A stretch of DNA of 64,000 nucleotides from Alteromonas portus (GCF_005117025.1 NZ_SWCO01000008.1:124001-188000); one strand, 5' to 3'; positions 49,200 through 59,224 are shown, counted from the first letter of the stretch. Notes: generated by a model not told the origin, from the sequence alone. Numbers and translations: made by a program.

Positions 49200-52142
49200 T
49201 TAAACCACAATTTCTGGGTGAGCATCAATGACCGCAACAACCCGTTGAAGTAAATGGTTATCTGCTTCACGTATGGAGTCGTATGATAACCAGTCCGCAA
49301 GGATATCTGGAGCCGTTGCCGCCTCACCTTGTTCCAACTTAGCTGTCATCATTTGCAGCTGTACGCTAGAGCGTATAGATGCATCGGCATCTGGGCTTGG
49401 CATACCTGTAGCGACTTCTAATGCTACCGTTAACCATTGCCTATCGTGCTGAGTTGTTCCATTTCCAGTAGACTGGCCCAATACGCTCGCCCAACGCTTC
49501 CCTAACGTTTCCGCCAGAGACTGCTCGTCACCACTGCCCTCACCTACACTTAGCTGTAGTAAAGCAATCAGAGCTCGAGCCCGTGCCAGTTGCGCTTGGG
49601 ATTGTGCATTTTTAGCGTGTGCTGCTCGCTTACTTTCAAGTGAATCTATCTTTTTGTCTACTTTCGTACGCTGCGCTTTAGGCAAGTCGGTTAACTGAGC
49701 ACGAACGTCACTTATTGATTGACTGAACGTTGCATCATCGCTGTTAATATCAACCGCTTCCACTTGCTTGAGTATCGAATCTACTAACGCATTAAACGCA
49801 TTATTTTGCACTTTTCGCTCGGCTTTCAAACGTTCAAACACGGTATCGTTTGCAGCTTTAAATTCTGCCCACAACTTACTTTCTTCACGTTTGCCCGCAT
49901 GACCAACTTGTTTCCATTGGCTTTGCAATTGCTGAGCTTTGTCAGCGGCGATAGTTACATCTTCTTCAACTGCAAGCTGCTTGGCCTGAGCAACTAACGC
50001 GCGCTTTTGCACTTGGTTATCACTTTGCCACTTATTCACTTTTGCCTGAATGGGCGATGATACCGCCTTCCATTCTTGCTTCAGCTGCTCATACGCTTCA
50101 CGTTCAACCTGACCCGCACCGTGCCATTGTTTCGATACTCTATCGAATACCTTCACTAATTCAGCTTCGGGCATGTTTACATCTACTGCCTTGACCGTAG
50201 CGATAATTGACTCACGCTGTTCACGTGCTGCAGCCCGTTGTGCGTCTAACTTTGCGTAATGTGCTCTACAAGGCTCGAACGCTTTTTCAAGGGCATCATC
50301 GAATTGCTGTTGTAACAACGTATCTTCGCTGCTCTCTTCGTTATTTGATGATGACGGCGTCAGTGATAACCACTGCTTACGCAGATATTTAATAGCCTCA
50401 CTTCTTTGCTTAATGTTTTCGGCGTCAGCGCTAGCTAGCGCCTTTGCTTCTTCTAGAAGTGCAGGTTTGCGCGGTGCAGCAAGATAGTCCTGCCAACCTT
50501 CTAGGCGCGAAACATCGCCAGCTGTCTTCTCAAAGCGCTTCTCTACATACTTTTTGGCTGAACCAGGAAGTGCAGCATAACTTTCCTGAAGCTTTGCAAA
50601 TTTAGAAATAGCAACGCGAAACTTACCCTGAGCAATTAAGTTATCAATGACACTAATGTGTTTTCTAACGTATTTTATTTGCTCATTTTCTTTGGATTTT
50701 TGTGCACGCTCCTTGGCATTTACACTGTTTGTTGCTGCATTAAAACGTTTAGATAAAGCCTTTGGAATGGCGTCGATTTCGCGGCTAAGCGCTTTGTACG
50801 CTTGACGAGCTTCCTCAAATTCAGCTTTAAGAGCTATTGCGCTAACGCTAGGTGCCTCGTCGTCACCGGTTACTTCACCGACAGCCTCAGTGGACAGGCC
50901 AGCGTCTTCAACGCTCATATCACGGGTATCTTTGTCCGACTCACTATCGCTTGCCGAAACGATCTTAGCAGCAATGTCTTCGAGCGACTGAAGTTTTATA
51001 AGTAGCTTTTGACCGTATTGCTGCTGCATAGAGAAGCGATCTAGCTGCTCGTTTAGTTCGTCGACAGAGCGCTTAATCTGTGTAATTCGTTTATCAGTTG
51101 CAGATTCATCATCTAAACGGGCTAACTGTTCGAGCGTTGCTTCAACACCGCGTACGCTTTCATTTACCGTTGCAACATCAGCAAGCGTAGCTTCACAAAG
51201 CCGGTTGTTGTACAGCCAGGAAACCTGCTCTTTGGCGTGTGTCAACTGCTGCTCGCACAAGGCTTTGGTATTGGCACGTTGCGACGCTTGTTGCTTTTCT
51301 TCCCATGCCGGGCGAATACGGCTTAAGTATCGTTCAAGCTGCTCACCTAAACGGGCGCGCTTTTCTTCATATTCAGCTTGTTCTTCTGAAGTGAGTAAGT
51401 CAATTTGAGCAAACAGCCCGGTTAATTCGGCCTCTAGCTCTCTGCGCTTTTCATCAATGGTTTCTACATCTGACTTGTCCAGCAAAGCCTGATATTTTGA
51501 AAGTCCCAAAGTGAGCTGCTTTTTAAGCTCCACTGGGCGCTTTGCAGCCTCTTTGATAGCATCGATCCGCGCATTAATTTGCATAACAAGCGCATCATCT
51601 GACACTTTCTTAGCAAGCTTTTGCAAATCTGATACGTCTGAGTGTGCGTTGACTAGTTGAGTCTGCAGTTGAGAACTTGCGCCTTCTAAAAAGACAAACT
51701 GGGTGAAAGATGGCTTCGCTACTTTTTCGATTAGCGCGTTAGCTAGCGCATCATCTTGTAAGAGCGTAGGCTCTTTCTTCAACATTTGCGGTACTAACTG
51801 CACAACTAAATCAGCGTTAGCTGTTTCAGTTAAAAAAGAGAATATCTCTTGGCGAGAAAGTGTGACATCACCCTCGCCTAACAAAGCGGCATTTACCTTT
51901 TTCTCCGCCGCTTTTTTAACGCGAGACTGCTTGGCAATTTGAGACATTTTAAGCCACAGCACAAAGCTATTAAGCTTCTCTAGCGCTGCTAAACTGACAT
52001 TTGCATCTTCGTCATTAAATGCCAGTTCGTGAAGAATTGTTTTTTCCTGTGCCTTGTCGGGAGAGAGACTCTCGATTGCCTGCATCCGTTTCTCAGGCTT
52101 TGGGCTTTGGTGTGAAGGCGCAAATATACGACTAAATATCAT
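49200..52142 (-). CDS. DUF349 repeat coiled-coil protein
   Basis: A 980-residue, mostly helical protein with repeated DUF349 units (about 70-80 residues each; Trp-x-x-x-Gly-x-Ala or Gln-Trp-Lys-x-Val-Gly-x-Ala type turns, for example near residues 655 and 745). It is rich in Ala, Gln, Lys and Glu and has no signal peptide. Related proteins are widespread in marine gammaproteobacteria with no settled function. It overlaps the DUF1315 gene by 11 nt and is third in a four-gene operon. Confidence 0.85.
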   Translation of the reverse strand: MIFSRIFAPSHQSPKPEKRMQAIESLSPDKAQEKTILHELAFNDEDANVSLAALEKLNSFVLWLKMSQIAKQSRVKKAAEKKVNAALLGEGDVTLSRQEIFSFLTETANADLVVQLVPQMLKKEPTLLQDDALANALIEKVAKPSFTQFVFLEGASSQLQTQLVNAHSDVSDLQKLAKKVSDDALVMQINARIDAIKEAAKRPVELKKQLTLGLSKYQALLDKSDVETIDEKRRELEAELTGLFAQIDLLTSEEQAEYEEKRARLGEQLERYLSRIRPAWEEKQQASQRANTKALCEQQLTHAKEQVSWLYNNRLCEATLADVATVNESVRGVEATLEQLARLDDESATDKRITQIKRSVDELNEQLDRFSMQQQYGQKLLIKLQSLEDIAAKIVSASDSESDKDTRDMSVEDAGLSTEAVGEVTGDDEAPSVSAIALKAEFEEARQAYKALSREIDAIPKALSKRFNAATNSVNAKERAQKSKENEQIKYVRKHISVIDNLIAQGKFRVAISKFAKLQESYAALPGSAKKYVEKRFEKTAGDVSRLEGWQDYLAAPRKPALLEEAKALASADAENIKQRSEAIKYLRKQWLSLTPSSSNNEESSEDTLLQQQFDDALEKAFEPCRAHYAKLDAQRAAAREQRESIIATVKAVDVNMPEAELVKVFDRVSKQWHGAGQVEREAYEQLKQEWKAVSSPIQAKVNKWQSDNQVQKRALVAQAKQLAVEEDVTIAADKAQQLQSQWKQVGHAGKREESKLWAEFKAANDTVFERLKAERKVQNNAFNALVDSILKQVEAVDINSDDATFSQSISDVRAQLTDLPKAQRTKVDKKIDSLESKRAAHAKNAQSQAQLARARALIALLQLSVGEGSGDEQSLAETLGKRWASVLGQSTGNGTTQHDRQWLTVALEVATGMPSPDADASIRSSVQLQMMTAKLEQGEAATAPDILADWLSYDSIREADNHLLQRVVAVIDAHPEIVV

Positions 52143-52425
52143 CCTGTTTAAACCGCGCTATTGTATTTTTATCATCCTGCTCATCGCGTAACGAGCGTTT
52201 AAAATCGGCTTTGCTTTTATGTACAATTTCGCCGCTCTCGCCTACTGTCATATGCTCAGAGGACTTTTCTATTTTCGCTTGATACAGCATTACCGCCTGC
52301 ATGCTGCTTGCTTTTTGATCTTCGTTTAAAGGCGTACCGTCAGGCCACTTACCTGTTTCAACAGCCTGACGCAGACGCTCGTATATCTCCGGCGTCATAC
52401 TGGCTAATAGTGCTTCTATATTCAT
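52132..52425 (-). CDS. DUF1315 (YeaC-like) protein
   Basis: A 97-residue acidic protein with Met-Thr-Pro-Glu-Ile-Tyr-Glu-Arg-Leu-x-x-Ala-Val-Glu-x-Gly-Lys-Trp-Pro-Asp-Gly near the N-terminus, the hallmark of DUF1315/YeaC. Function unknown. It starts one base after the zinc-ribbon gene's stop and overlaps the DUF349 gene, so the three are tightly coupled. Confidence 0.85.
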   Translation of the reverse strand: MNIEALLASMTPEIYERLRQAVETGKWPDGTPLNEDQKASSMQAVMLYQAKIEKSSEHMTVGESGEIVHKSKADFKRSLRDEQDDKNTIARFKQDDI

Positions 52426-52752
52426 TTAGGAAAAACGCTTTATATAAACAATTCGCGCTCGGTTTACTAAGTACCATACAAAGCCAACCACAGCGCCCAA
52501 AATAGCTAAATTGTGTTGCAAATCACCTGGGCGTGTTCCGCCCCAATACATGAAGCCGAAACTCGCAACGAAGATAAGCATAGCAAGAAGGGATTGGTTC
52601 TGGATACTGGCTAACTTTTTAAATCTTTGTAAGCTTTGTTTGCGCTCTATATCTTCAGAGGTCGCATCACCGATTTTAAAGTCACAGTGAGGACACGTCT
52701 TCGCTTTATCAGACGTTTTCTTATTACATGAAGGACAGTCAACTAATGCCAT
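52426..52752 (-). CDS. Zinc-ribbon membrane protein
   Basis: A 108-residue protein. The N-terminus has a Cys-x2-Cys...Cys-x2-Cys zinc ribbon (Cys-Pro-Ser-Cys, Cys-Pro-His-Cys), then a linker and two membrane helices (about 54-72 and 83-100). No catalytic domain. It is the first gene of the DUF1315/DUF349 operon. The ribbon probably faces the cytoplasm and may recruit a partner, which is inference. Confidence 0.8.
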   Translation of the reverse strand: MALVDCPSCNKKTSDKAKTCPHCDFKIGDATSEDIERKQSLQRFKKLASIQNQSLLAMLIFVASFGFMYWGGTRPGDLQHNLAILGAVVGFVWYLVNRARIVYIKRFS

Positions 52753-52962
52753 ATGTTGCTCCTATTTATTGGGTGCGAAATGGAAATGCACAACACGCCA
52801 TTGAACGAGTGAGCATTTATACGCGGACGGGTATCATACTTAAGTTCATCACAACAATGAAGTCGATTCTGTGGATTAACCTTATCGCCATAAAACAAAA
52901 ATGCGCAGGGTGTTAACTTTTGTACAAAGTTCACCGCTACGCATTTCTATCTGATGACCAAC

Positions 52963-52998
52963 TTGCCTTTTCTCTCAATAAAACTCAAGAAAAGGCAA
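52963..52998 (-). terminator. Hairpin after the AGCS symporter gene
   Basis: An 11-bp perfect stem (TTGCCTTTTCT / AGAAAAGGCAA) with a 14-nt loop begins 9 nt after the symporter stop on the minus strand. No T-run follows, so termination is tentative. Confidence 0.4.
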
Positions 52999-53006
52999 TA
53001 CTCACC

Positions 53007-54665
53007 TTATTTTTTATGTCGAGACCAGTAGTCGTTAACCGTTTCCTTCATCTCTCTACATAGCAGCATAATGCCGAACAGGTTTGGCAAGGTCATTACT
53101 ACAATAGCCACGGCTGAAAGCGCCCAAACCAATGTGGTGTCAGAAAATGCAGCCCAAACAAAGCCGGCGACGTAGATAACGCGATACGGCATTACCGAAC
53201 GAGGACCAAACAAATAGGTCATAGCGCGGTCACCATAGTAAGACCATGCAATGGCAGTTGAGAACGCAAACAGCATAAGGCCAATTGACACGATATATTG
53301 GCCGAAGTCGCCAAAGAAGCCACGAGTAAAGGCAATAGTAGTGAGCGCTGCCGAGTGGACCAGCGACTTACCGCTTACTTCAAGGTTCTCTTTAACAGGC
53401 TTTCCGTCGACAATTTTAAGCGTACCGGTGAACAAGTCTTCACTGCCTACCGCATACTTCACATCTTCTGCTACAGACCTAGCGTTAAGCAGAGTAAAAC
53501 CATCGCTCACAGCCGTGCCGTTAACAACGGTAATAGAGCCAGTGTACGGCTGTACATTGTTACCTTCAATTTCATTCAAGTAACCGTATAGCTTGTTTAC
53601 ATCGTCTTGGTTTGAATCGTCGTATTGACCAGCGACAAAGTACATGTCTGAACGGTCGAAGACGTTTTCATGTTTTTCTTTCCACACGCCAGACGACAAA
53701 ATAACTAAACCAGTAACGGTACAGATTAGAATAGTGTCGATGAAAGGCTCAAGCAGTGACACCATACCTTCTGACGCAGGCTCTTTCGTTTTTGCTGCTG
53801 CGTGAGCGATAGGTGCAGAACCTTGACCCGCTTCGTTTGAAAACAGGCCGCGGTTAACGCCACGGTTAAACGCATAAGCTAACGAAGCCCCCAAGAAACC
53901 ACCAGCAGCGGCTGAACCTGTAAAAGCATCACCGATAACAGCAGAAAACGATGGGCCAATGTTGTCTAAATTAGCAAAGATAACGGCAAGCGCACCGATA
54001 AGGTAGATAACTGCCATAACGGGAACGACACGCGCTGTAAACGCGGCAATGCGTTGAATACCACCAAGAATGACCAAAGCTAGAAGAATACCCAGTACAC
54101 TACCCACCATCCAAGGCTCGAAACCAAAAGTGGCTTCAATACTTTGCGCAATACCGTTACTTTGCGGAAGGTTGCCAGTACCAAATGAACTTACCACGGT
54201 GGCAATAGCAAAGGCTACGGCAAGCCACTTCATGTTCAAGCGGCGGTCCATATAATACATAGGGCCACCAGCCATGGTGCCGTCTTCTGTCTTAACACGG
54301 TATTTATGTGACAGAGTAACTTCTACAAATTTGGTTGTCATACCTAGAAAGGCTGTTACCCACATCCAAAATAGTGCTGCGGGGCCACCAAGAAAAATAG
54401 CGAAAGCAACACCAGAGATGTTACCTGTACCTACGGTACCAGACAGTGCGGTTGTAAGTGCACGAAAGTGCGTGGTGTCACCTGGATCGCTTTCTTTATC
54501 AAACTTACCGGTAACAACCTGCCAGGCGTGTTTAAAGAAACGAATTTGCGGAAACTTAAGATAAACAGTAAAGAAAAGACCTACGCCTAACAGTACATAA
54601 GGAAACCAGAACGCGCCCCCTAAGAAACCATCGAGCATAGTTAGAAAACCATATAACCCTTCCAA
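53007..54665 (-). CDS. Alanine/glycine:cation symporter (AGCS family)
   Basis: A 552-residue inner-membrane protein starting at TTG with AGGGGAA upstream. AGCS signatures are present: [11 protein letters not shown] near residue 70 and [11 protein letters not shown] near 280. It takes up alanine or glycine with Na+ or H+. Odd point: a soluble stretch of about 100 residues (about 325-425) interrupts the membrane part. Many AGCS proteins are about 450 residues long, so this insertion explains the size. Confidence 0.9.
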   Translation of the reverse strand: MEGLYGFLTMLDGFLGGAFWFPYVLLGVGLFFTVYLKFPQIRFFKHAWQVVTGKFDKESDPGDTTHFRALTTALSGTVGTGNISGVAFAIFLGGPAALFWMWVTAFLGMTTKFVEVTLSHKYRVKTEDGTMAGGPMYYMDRRLNMKWLAVAFAIATVVSSFGTGNLPQSNGIAQSIEATFGFEPWMVGSVLGILLALVILGGIQRIAAFTARVVPVMAVIYLIGALAVIFANLDNIGPSFSAVIGDAFTGSAAAGGFLGASLAYAFNRGVNRGLFSNEAGQGSAPIAHAAAKTKEPASEGMVSLLEPFIDTILICTVTGLVILSSGVWKEKHENVFDRSDMYFVAGQYDDSNQDDVNKLYGYLNEIEGNNVQPYTGSITVVNGTAVSDGFTLLNARSVAEDVKYAVGSEDLFTGTLKIVDGKPVKENLEVSGKSLVHSAALTTIAFTRGFFGDFGQYIVSIGLMLFAFSTAIAWSYYGDRAMTYLFGPRSVMPYRVIYVAGFVWAAFSDTTLVWALSAVAIVVMTLPNLFGIMLLCREMKETVNDYWSRHKK

Positions 54666-54715
54666 CGTTATTCCCCTTTTTTATTATGTTTAATTGTTGT
54701 TTTATTTTAATAATT

Positions 54716-54743
54716 AAAAGGCCTCTTTTTGTCGAGGCCTTTT
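54716..54743 (-). terminator. Terminator of the M14 carboxypeptidase gene
   Basis: A 10-bp stem (AAAAGGCCTC / GAGGCCTTTT) with an 8-nt loop and flanking A/T runs, between the carboxypeptidase stop and the symporter start. Confidence 0.85.
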
Positions 54744-54774
54744 TTGCGGAAGCTTTTGCTTCCTTATTTTTATA

Positions 54775-55914
54775 TTATTGCTCTGATGCTTTTAGCTTTT
54801 TGACAACTGCATTCACACCAATAAGCAAATCTTCACCTAATTGACGGCTGCGCTGTACCGACCAACCGTATATGTCGTCTGGTACATCAGCGTTGTCTTT
54901 AAATGGCATTTCTACCGTGTACGCCATACATTTGAACTTCTCGCCCACCGCGTTTGAAGCCACAGTTAAATTAGCCTTACCCGGCTCATCTTTATCGTAG
55001 CCAAACTCGTCTTGAAACTCAGGCGTTGCATTTAACAACGCATCTTTAAAGGTGTTCTCAAGCATTTTGATAGTGTCATTGTAGCTAGGGTTACCTTCAC
55101 TTCCTGCAACAAAGTTGTACGGCAATGCCTCATCACCGTGCAAATCAAGATACATATCTACACCAATTTCGCTCATTGCGTTAAGTACGTAAAGTACTTC
55201 TGGGCTTTTTTCTTTCGATGGTGTTGCCCACTCGCGATTAAGATTGGTTCCTACAGCGTTGGTACGCAGGTGACCGCGCGCGCTTCCGTCTGGGTTCATA
55301 TTTGGCACAATGTAAAACACAGCGTTATCAAGCAACTGTCGAGCCAAACCATCTTGCTCGTCGAGCAAACGGTAAATAATACCTTCTGCACACCACTCGG
55401 CCATGGTTTCACCAGGGTGTTGGCGTGCGGTGATCCAGACTTTTTTCTTTTCTGGTGTTTCTTCACCGATAACCAGCATAGACATATCACGGCCATCCAA
55501 AGTAAGGCCTAGGAATTTGTGCTCGCACAGTAACGACATTTGCGCGTCGTGCACAAGATCGAGATGACGTTCGTAGCTGTACGGAATGAAATACGCAAAG
55601 TAAACGCTAGGTTGTTCTAACGTTAGTGAGAACGTAAGGTTATCGCCGTCAAATTCGCTAGGAATTCTAAACCAGGTTTGACGGTCGTAAGACGCTAAAA
55701 CGTTATATCCCTTCCAACCCTCTGGATACGCTGATTTTGCCAAGTTACCAATCGTCATTGTGTGCGTAACAAAGGTTTCGCCCACTAAACGAAAATGGAA
55801 CCACTGAGCAAATTCAGATTGGTTGTCGTTGGGAATGGTTAGACGGATATCGTCTGGTGATTGTGCGCTAACAACTTCAATGTTACCGCTGTCGAATTGA
55901 CTGGAAATATGCAT
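54775..55914 (-). CDS. M14 metallocarboxypeptidase, cytosolic CCP/AGBL type
   Basis: A 379-residue protein with an N-terminal beta-sandwich domain (about 1-125) and a zinc carboxypeptidase domain. Zinc ligands are read as His-Pro-Gly-Glu (residue about 165) and His in Leu-Asp-Leu-His-Gly-Asp-Glu (about 255); the catalytic Glu is in Tyr-Thr-Val-Glu-Met-Pro-Phe near 343. Asn-Pro-Asp-Gly and Asn-Leu-Asn-Arg-Glu-Trp are also typical. No signal peptide. This is the group that includes eukaryotic tubulin deglutamylases; the bacterial substrate is unknown. Confidence 0.85.
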   Translation of the reverse strand: MHISSQFDSGNIEVVSAQSPDDIRLTIPNDNQSEFAQWFHFRLVGETFVTHTMTIGNLAKSAYPEGWKGYNVLASYDRQTWFRIPSEFDGDNLTFSLTLEQPSVYFAYFIPYSYERHLDLVHDAQMSLLCEHKFLGLTLDGRDMSMLVIGEETPEKKKVWITARQHPGETMAEWCAEGIIYRLLDEQDGLARQLLDNAVFYIVPNMNPDGSARGHLRTNAVGTNLNREWATPSKEKSPEVLYVLNAMSEIGVDMYLDLHGDEALPYNFVAGSEGNPSYNDTIKMLENTFKDALLNATPEFQDEFGYDKDEPGKANLTVASNAVGEKFKCMAYTVEMPFKDNADVPDDIYGWSVQRSRQLGEDLLIGVNAVVKKLKASEQ

Positions 55915-56027
55915 AGACTGTCGTTTTCCTCATTATTTGAGCGGTAATTTAGCATAGACGTAAACACAAATTCCACGCACTCAGCGGGTTTTGTACTATC
56001 GAAAGTATACAAAATGTTTACACCATC

Positions 56028-56056
56028 AAAAAACCGACCACTTAGGTCGGTTTTTT
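56028..56056 (-). terminator. Terminator of the GAPDH gene
   Basis: A 12-bp stem (AAAAAACCGACC / GGTCGGTTTTTT) with a 5-nt loop lies after the GAPDH stop and before the carboxypeptidase start. Confidence 0.85.
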
Positions 56057-56082
56057 GTACAGCTTCTTGTAATGCGTGTTGC

Positions 56083-57528
56083 TTACAGCGGCAACGTAGG
56101 GAAGCTTAGTCCTGCCATGTCACGAACTACACGCAGTACCTGACAGCTGTAACCAAACTCGTTGTCATACCACACGTATAGTGTCAGGCGGTTATCTGCG
56201 GCAATAGTTGCCTGAGAGTCAACCACAGACGCTGCGCGAGAGCCCACTAGGTCTGTCGATACAATCTCTTTACTTGCCGTGTAGTCAATTTGGTGCTGAA
56301 GTTTTGAGAACAGCGCGGTATCGCGCAAGAACTCATTAACGGCGATGCGATCCACCGGTGTTTTAAGGTTTAGGTTCAAAATCGCTAGCGATACGTTAGG
56401 CGTAGGTACGCGGATAGCATTACCGGTAAGTTTGCCTGCCAGTTTCGGATAGGCTTTGGCAACAGCTTTCGCTGCGCCCGTTTCGGTAATAACCATATTA
56501 AGCGGCGCACTGCGTCCACGACGATCACCTTTGTGGTAGTTATCGATAAGGTTTTGGTCGTTGGTGTAAGAGTGAACGGTTTCAACGTGACCGTTTTCAA
56601 TGCCATACTCTTCGTCTAGCGCTTTAAGTACCGGCGTTATTGCGTTAGTCGTACAGCTTGCAGCAGATACAATTGTGTCTTCTGGTGTGACTTCTTCGTC
56701 GTTTACACCGTGTACAATGTTCTTAATATCACCTTTACCCGGGGCAGTAAGAATAGCTTTCGCTGCACCCTTAGCTTTAAGGTGTAGGCCAAGGCCATCG
56801 CGGTCACGCCAAATCCCCGTGTTGTCTACGATGATAGCGTTATCGATACCATATTGAGTGTAATCCACTTCATCTGGGCTGTTGGCATAAATGACTTGAA
56901 TGTATGAACCGTTTGCTTTTAGCGCATTACGTTCGTGATCAACTGTGATGCTGCCGTTGAACGGCCCATGCACTGAATCGCGGCGCAGTAAGCTTGCGCG
57001 CTTTTCTAGGTCGCCATCGCGTCCGCCGCGAACCACAATGGCACGTAAGCGAAGCTTGTTGTTTTTACCCTGACGCTCAATTAGCAAGCGAGCAAGTAAA
57101 CGACCTATACGGCCAAAACCATATAGTACAACGTCCTGAGGTTTCTGATCGTCCTCTTTGTCGGCAACGTCGTTTAGTTTTTCGTTAAGGTAGGCCGTAA
57201 GGTCGTTGTTGTCGACCGCAGAACCGTAGTGAAAATCAAAAGCTAATTTACCAATATCAATTTGTGCCGGAGCAAGCTTCATGTTGCTCAGGGCTTCTAA
57301 AATTGGGTAGCTTTCGCGTAGGCGTAGTTTAATACCTTCGTGCAGACGCACTTTGCGGTGCGCTTTAATAACATCAATAGCACTGGCGTTCAGTAGCGAG
57401 CGTCCATAAACTGAAATTTCAACTGCCTTATTTCGGTATAACTTACCAATAAGGGGCAACATCATTTCTGCGTATTCCTGACGCTCTTGCCAGCTGCTTT
57501 GTAATTCCTGCTCAAACTGTTGATTCAT
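56083..57528 (-). CDS. gap: Glyceraldehyde-3-phosphate dehydrogenase, long form
   Basis: A 481-residue GAPDH. The catalytic Ser-Ala-Ala-Ser-Cys-Thr-Thr-Asn-Ala is near residue 288 and the Rossmann start Gly-Phe-Gly-Arg-Ile-Gly-Arg near 147. Common GAPDH is about 335 residues; the extra ~130 are an N-terminal helical extension, a form seen in marine gammaproteobacteria. It interconverts glyceraldehyde-3-phosphate and 1,3-bisphosphoglycerate. Whether it serves glycolysis or gluconeogenesis, and NAD or NADP, cannot be read safely; near the end of the first Rossmann strands the residue context is Arg-Gly-Gly-Arg. Confidence 0.9.
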   Translation of the reverse strand: MNQQFEQELQSSWQERQEYAEMMLPLIGKLYRNKAVEISVYGRSLLNASAIDVIKAHRKVRLHEGIKLRLRESYPILEALSNMKLAPAQIDIGKLAFDFHYGSAVDNNDLTAYLNEKLNDVADKEDDQKPQDVVLYGFGRIGRLLARLLIERQGKNNKLRLRAIVVRGGRDGDLEKRASLLRRDSVHGPFNGSITVDHERNALKANGSYIQVIYANSPDEVDYTQYGIDNAIIVDNTGIWRDRDGLGLHLKAKGAAKAILTAPGKGDIKNIVHGVNDEEVTPEDTIVSAASCTTNAITPVLKALDEEYGIENGHVETVHSYTNDQNLIDNYHKGDRRGRSAPLNMVITETGAAKAVAKAYPKLAGKLTGNAIRVPTPNVSLAILNLNLKTPVDRIAVNEFLRDTALFSKLQHQIDYTASKEIVSTDLVGSRAASVVDSQATIAADNRLTLYVWYDNEFGYSCQVLRVVRDMAGLSFPTLPL

Positions 57529-57745
57529 GCTTCTGCCTTCATCGATATTAAATTAACGGTGTTGTCATTGTTGTATGCGCGGCCAATTTATTGATTGGCC
57601 CTAACGCTCTCAACTATTCCTAATTACGCGTCAGCTTTTTATTATTTTTAGGGTACACTAGGTGAGTTTTCGCCTGACGGTGACGAGCAGTATCTTAAAT
57701 AAACAAGCAAGGAAGACCAAATTGTTGATAAGTTTCAAAACCTCT

Positions 57746-58606
57746 ATGAAAACTCGTACAACAACGAATTTATTTAGTAAGTTTCCAACAAAAGGTTATG
57801 TGACGACTGTGTGGCTGGCAGCAGCGGCAACACTCACCGGTTGTGGCGATCTTTTTGAACCTACTATCAGTGAAATTTGTGAATCTCACAGCGAGATTTG
57901 CTTAGATTTGAGTTTGGATGCCCGTTGTCGCGGCGAGCGAGCTGAGATTATTCGCTTACGTTACTACAATCAAGATTCAAAAGACGACGCGTACAAATAC
58001 CCTCTTCTTCTAAACTTCGAAGAGTATCTAACCTGCGTTGAAGAAGTGCAGCATATAGAACATATAAAACGCAAAGGTAAAGAAGCAACGAGACTAAAAG
58101 GCGTTATTACCGCTCAGCGTGAAATTAAACGTCTAAGCCGCGAGACGAAAGACTCACTTGACCCCTATCTCTCTTACTATCACTGGACACGGTATAACGA
58201 TAAAGACGCTTTTCATCGCTTCGAACGCTATGCGTCCAGCAACCGTGTAAGCGATCCAAAGCTTCTGGTTGCATTGGCCTCTGTTCAAATAAAAACCGAT
58301 CAGAAGCGCACTATTGAAACCTTGTATCGAGCGCTGAGTTTATACACGGATAGTGACAATATCGATGTCAGTATCTTCTACTCTCTTGCGTCTATGGGAA
58401 TGGATATGGATAACTATCGATTCGCCTACGTTTGGTATGGTGTTGCTGAGGCTTTCGATGAAAGACTTAACGACACTCAGCGCATACAGTTAGGTCAGCA
58501 ACATGCCCTTCCAGTAGACATTCTAGATAATATTGTTGATGAAATAGTCAGTAATTTAAATAGCGCGACCTTTGATGCAAGTTCATTAAAGCTAGACAAA
58601 CTCTGA
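57746..58606 (+). CDS. DUF2989 lipoprotein
   Basis: A 286-residue lipoprotein (Leu-Thr-Gly-Cys, Cys34 from this start). An upstream in-frame GTG at 57662 would add 28 residues and bury the signal sequence, so the ATG at 57746 is preferred although its ribosome site is weak. The mature Ser-Glu-Ile-Cys-Glu-x-His-x-Glu-Ile-Cys and Asp-Ala-Arg-Cys-Arg segments and the Tyr-His-Trp-x-Arg later on are typical of DUF2989. Helical, TPR-like repeats may follow. Function unknown. A strong terminator follows. Confidence 0.75.
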   Translation: MKTRTTTNLFSKFPTKGYVTTVWLAAAATLTGCGDLFEPTISEICESHSEICLDLSLDARCRGERAEIIRLRYYNQDSKDDAYKYPLLLNFEEYLTCVEEVQHIEHIKRKGKEATRLKGVITAQREIKRLSRETKDSLDPYLSYYHWTRYNDKDAFHRFERYASSNRVSDPKLLVALASVQIKTDQKRTIETLYRALSLYTDSDNIDVSIFYSLASMGMDMDNYRFAYVWYGVAEAFDERLNDTQRIQLGQQHALPVDILDNIVDEIVSNLNSATFDASSLKLDKL

Positions 58607-58647
58607 TTTTTTGAAACTCAATTACACAATTTCATTGGGAAATAATT

Positions 58648-58678
58648 AAAAAAACCGCCGTTTATGGGCGGTTTTTTT
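58648..58678 (+). terminator. Terminator of the DUF2989 gene
   Basis: A stem with CCGCC/GGCGG core and long A and T flanks that also pair (58648-58659 with 58667-58678), 7-nt loop. Confidence 0.85.
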
Positions 58679-58776
58679 TAATTGGGCTCCGTAGCTTTAC
58701 ACACAAGGTTAAAATTTAATCAGATGTTTACCTTAACTATACGTACCATCTGCGTAACGCTCTTTTCCGTTGCTTT

Positions 58777-59205
58777 TTAACCTTTGATTTTAATATCGTC
58801 TTCGCCTTTAAAGGTCATAGATAGCGAGTTTACGCAATAGCGCTGCCCCGTTGGTGCAGGGCCATCAGGAAATACGTGCCCTAAGTGCGATCCACACTGC
58901 TTACAAAAAATCTCGACCCTGCGCATACCGTGACTTAAGTCTTCTCTGTAATCTACGTTACCGTCATCAAGCTGCTTATAAAATGAAGGCCACCCACAGC
59001 CAGCATCAAATTTAGTATCAGAGGGAAAAAGTGGTGCTTCGCAGCACTTGCAAACGTACAAACCGTTTCTCGTTTCGTCTAGCAACACCCCAGTGAAAGG
59101 TCGCTCAGTACCCGCTTCGCGGCATACATAATATTCCTCGTCACTAAGCTCAGTTTTCCAGTCTTTTTCAGTTATTGATACGCTTGCTTTTTTATCTGTC
59201 GACAT
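58777..59205 (-). CDS. msrB: Peptide-methionine (R)-S-oxide reductase
   Basis: A 142-residue MsrB. Two Cys-x2-Cys zinc pairs (Cys-Lys-Cys-Cys near residue 51 and Phe-Cys-Lys-Gln-Cys-Gly-Ser-His near 98) and the catalytic Arg-Tyr-Cys-Val-Asn-Ser near 124 are present, with the substrate motif Gly-Cys-Gly-Trp-Pro-Ser-Phe. It reduces the R isomer of methionine sulfoxide in proteins. It starts with AGGTAAG upstream. It is monocistronic, downstream of the gnd terminator. Confidence 0.95.
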   Translation of the reverse strand: MSTDKKASVSITEKDWKTELSDEEYYVCREAGTERPFTGVLLDETRNGLYVCKCCEAPLFPSDTKFDAGCGWPSFYKQLDDGNVDYREDLSHGMRRVEIFCKQCGSHLGHVFPDGPAPTGQRYCVNSLSMTFKGEDDIKIKG

Positions 59206-59224
59206 AACTTACCTCTTAAAACAA

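Noticed and set aside
52743..52934. 63-codon minus-strand frame before the zinc-ribbon gene
   Set aside because: No ribosome site or domain, and it overlaps the start of the zinc-ribbon gene.
53251..53591. Two plus-strand frames antisense to the AGCS symporter
   Set aside because: They mirror the low-stop codon use of the symporter and show no family features.
57662..57745. GTG start for the DUF2989 lipoprotein, 28 residues upstream
   Set aside because: It would place a hydrophilic leader before the signal peptide; the internal ATG gives a normal lipoprotein signal.
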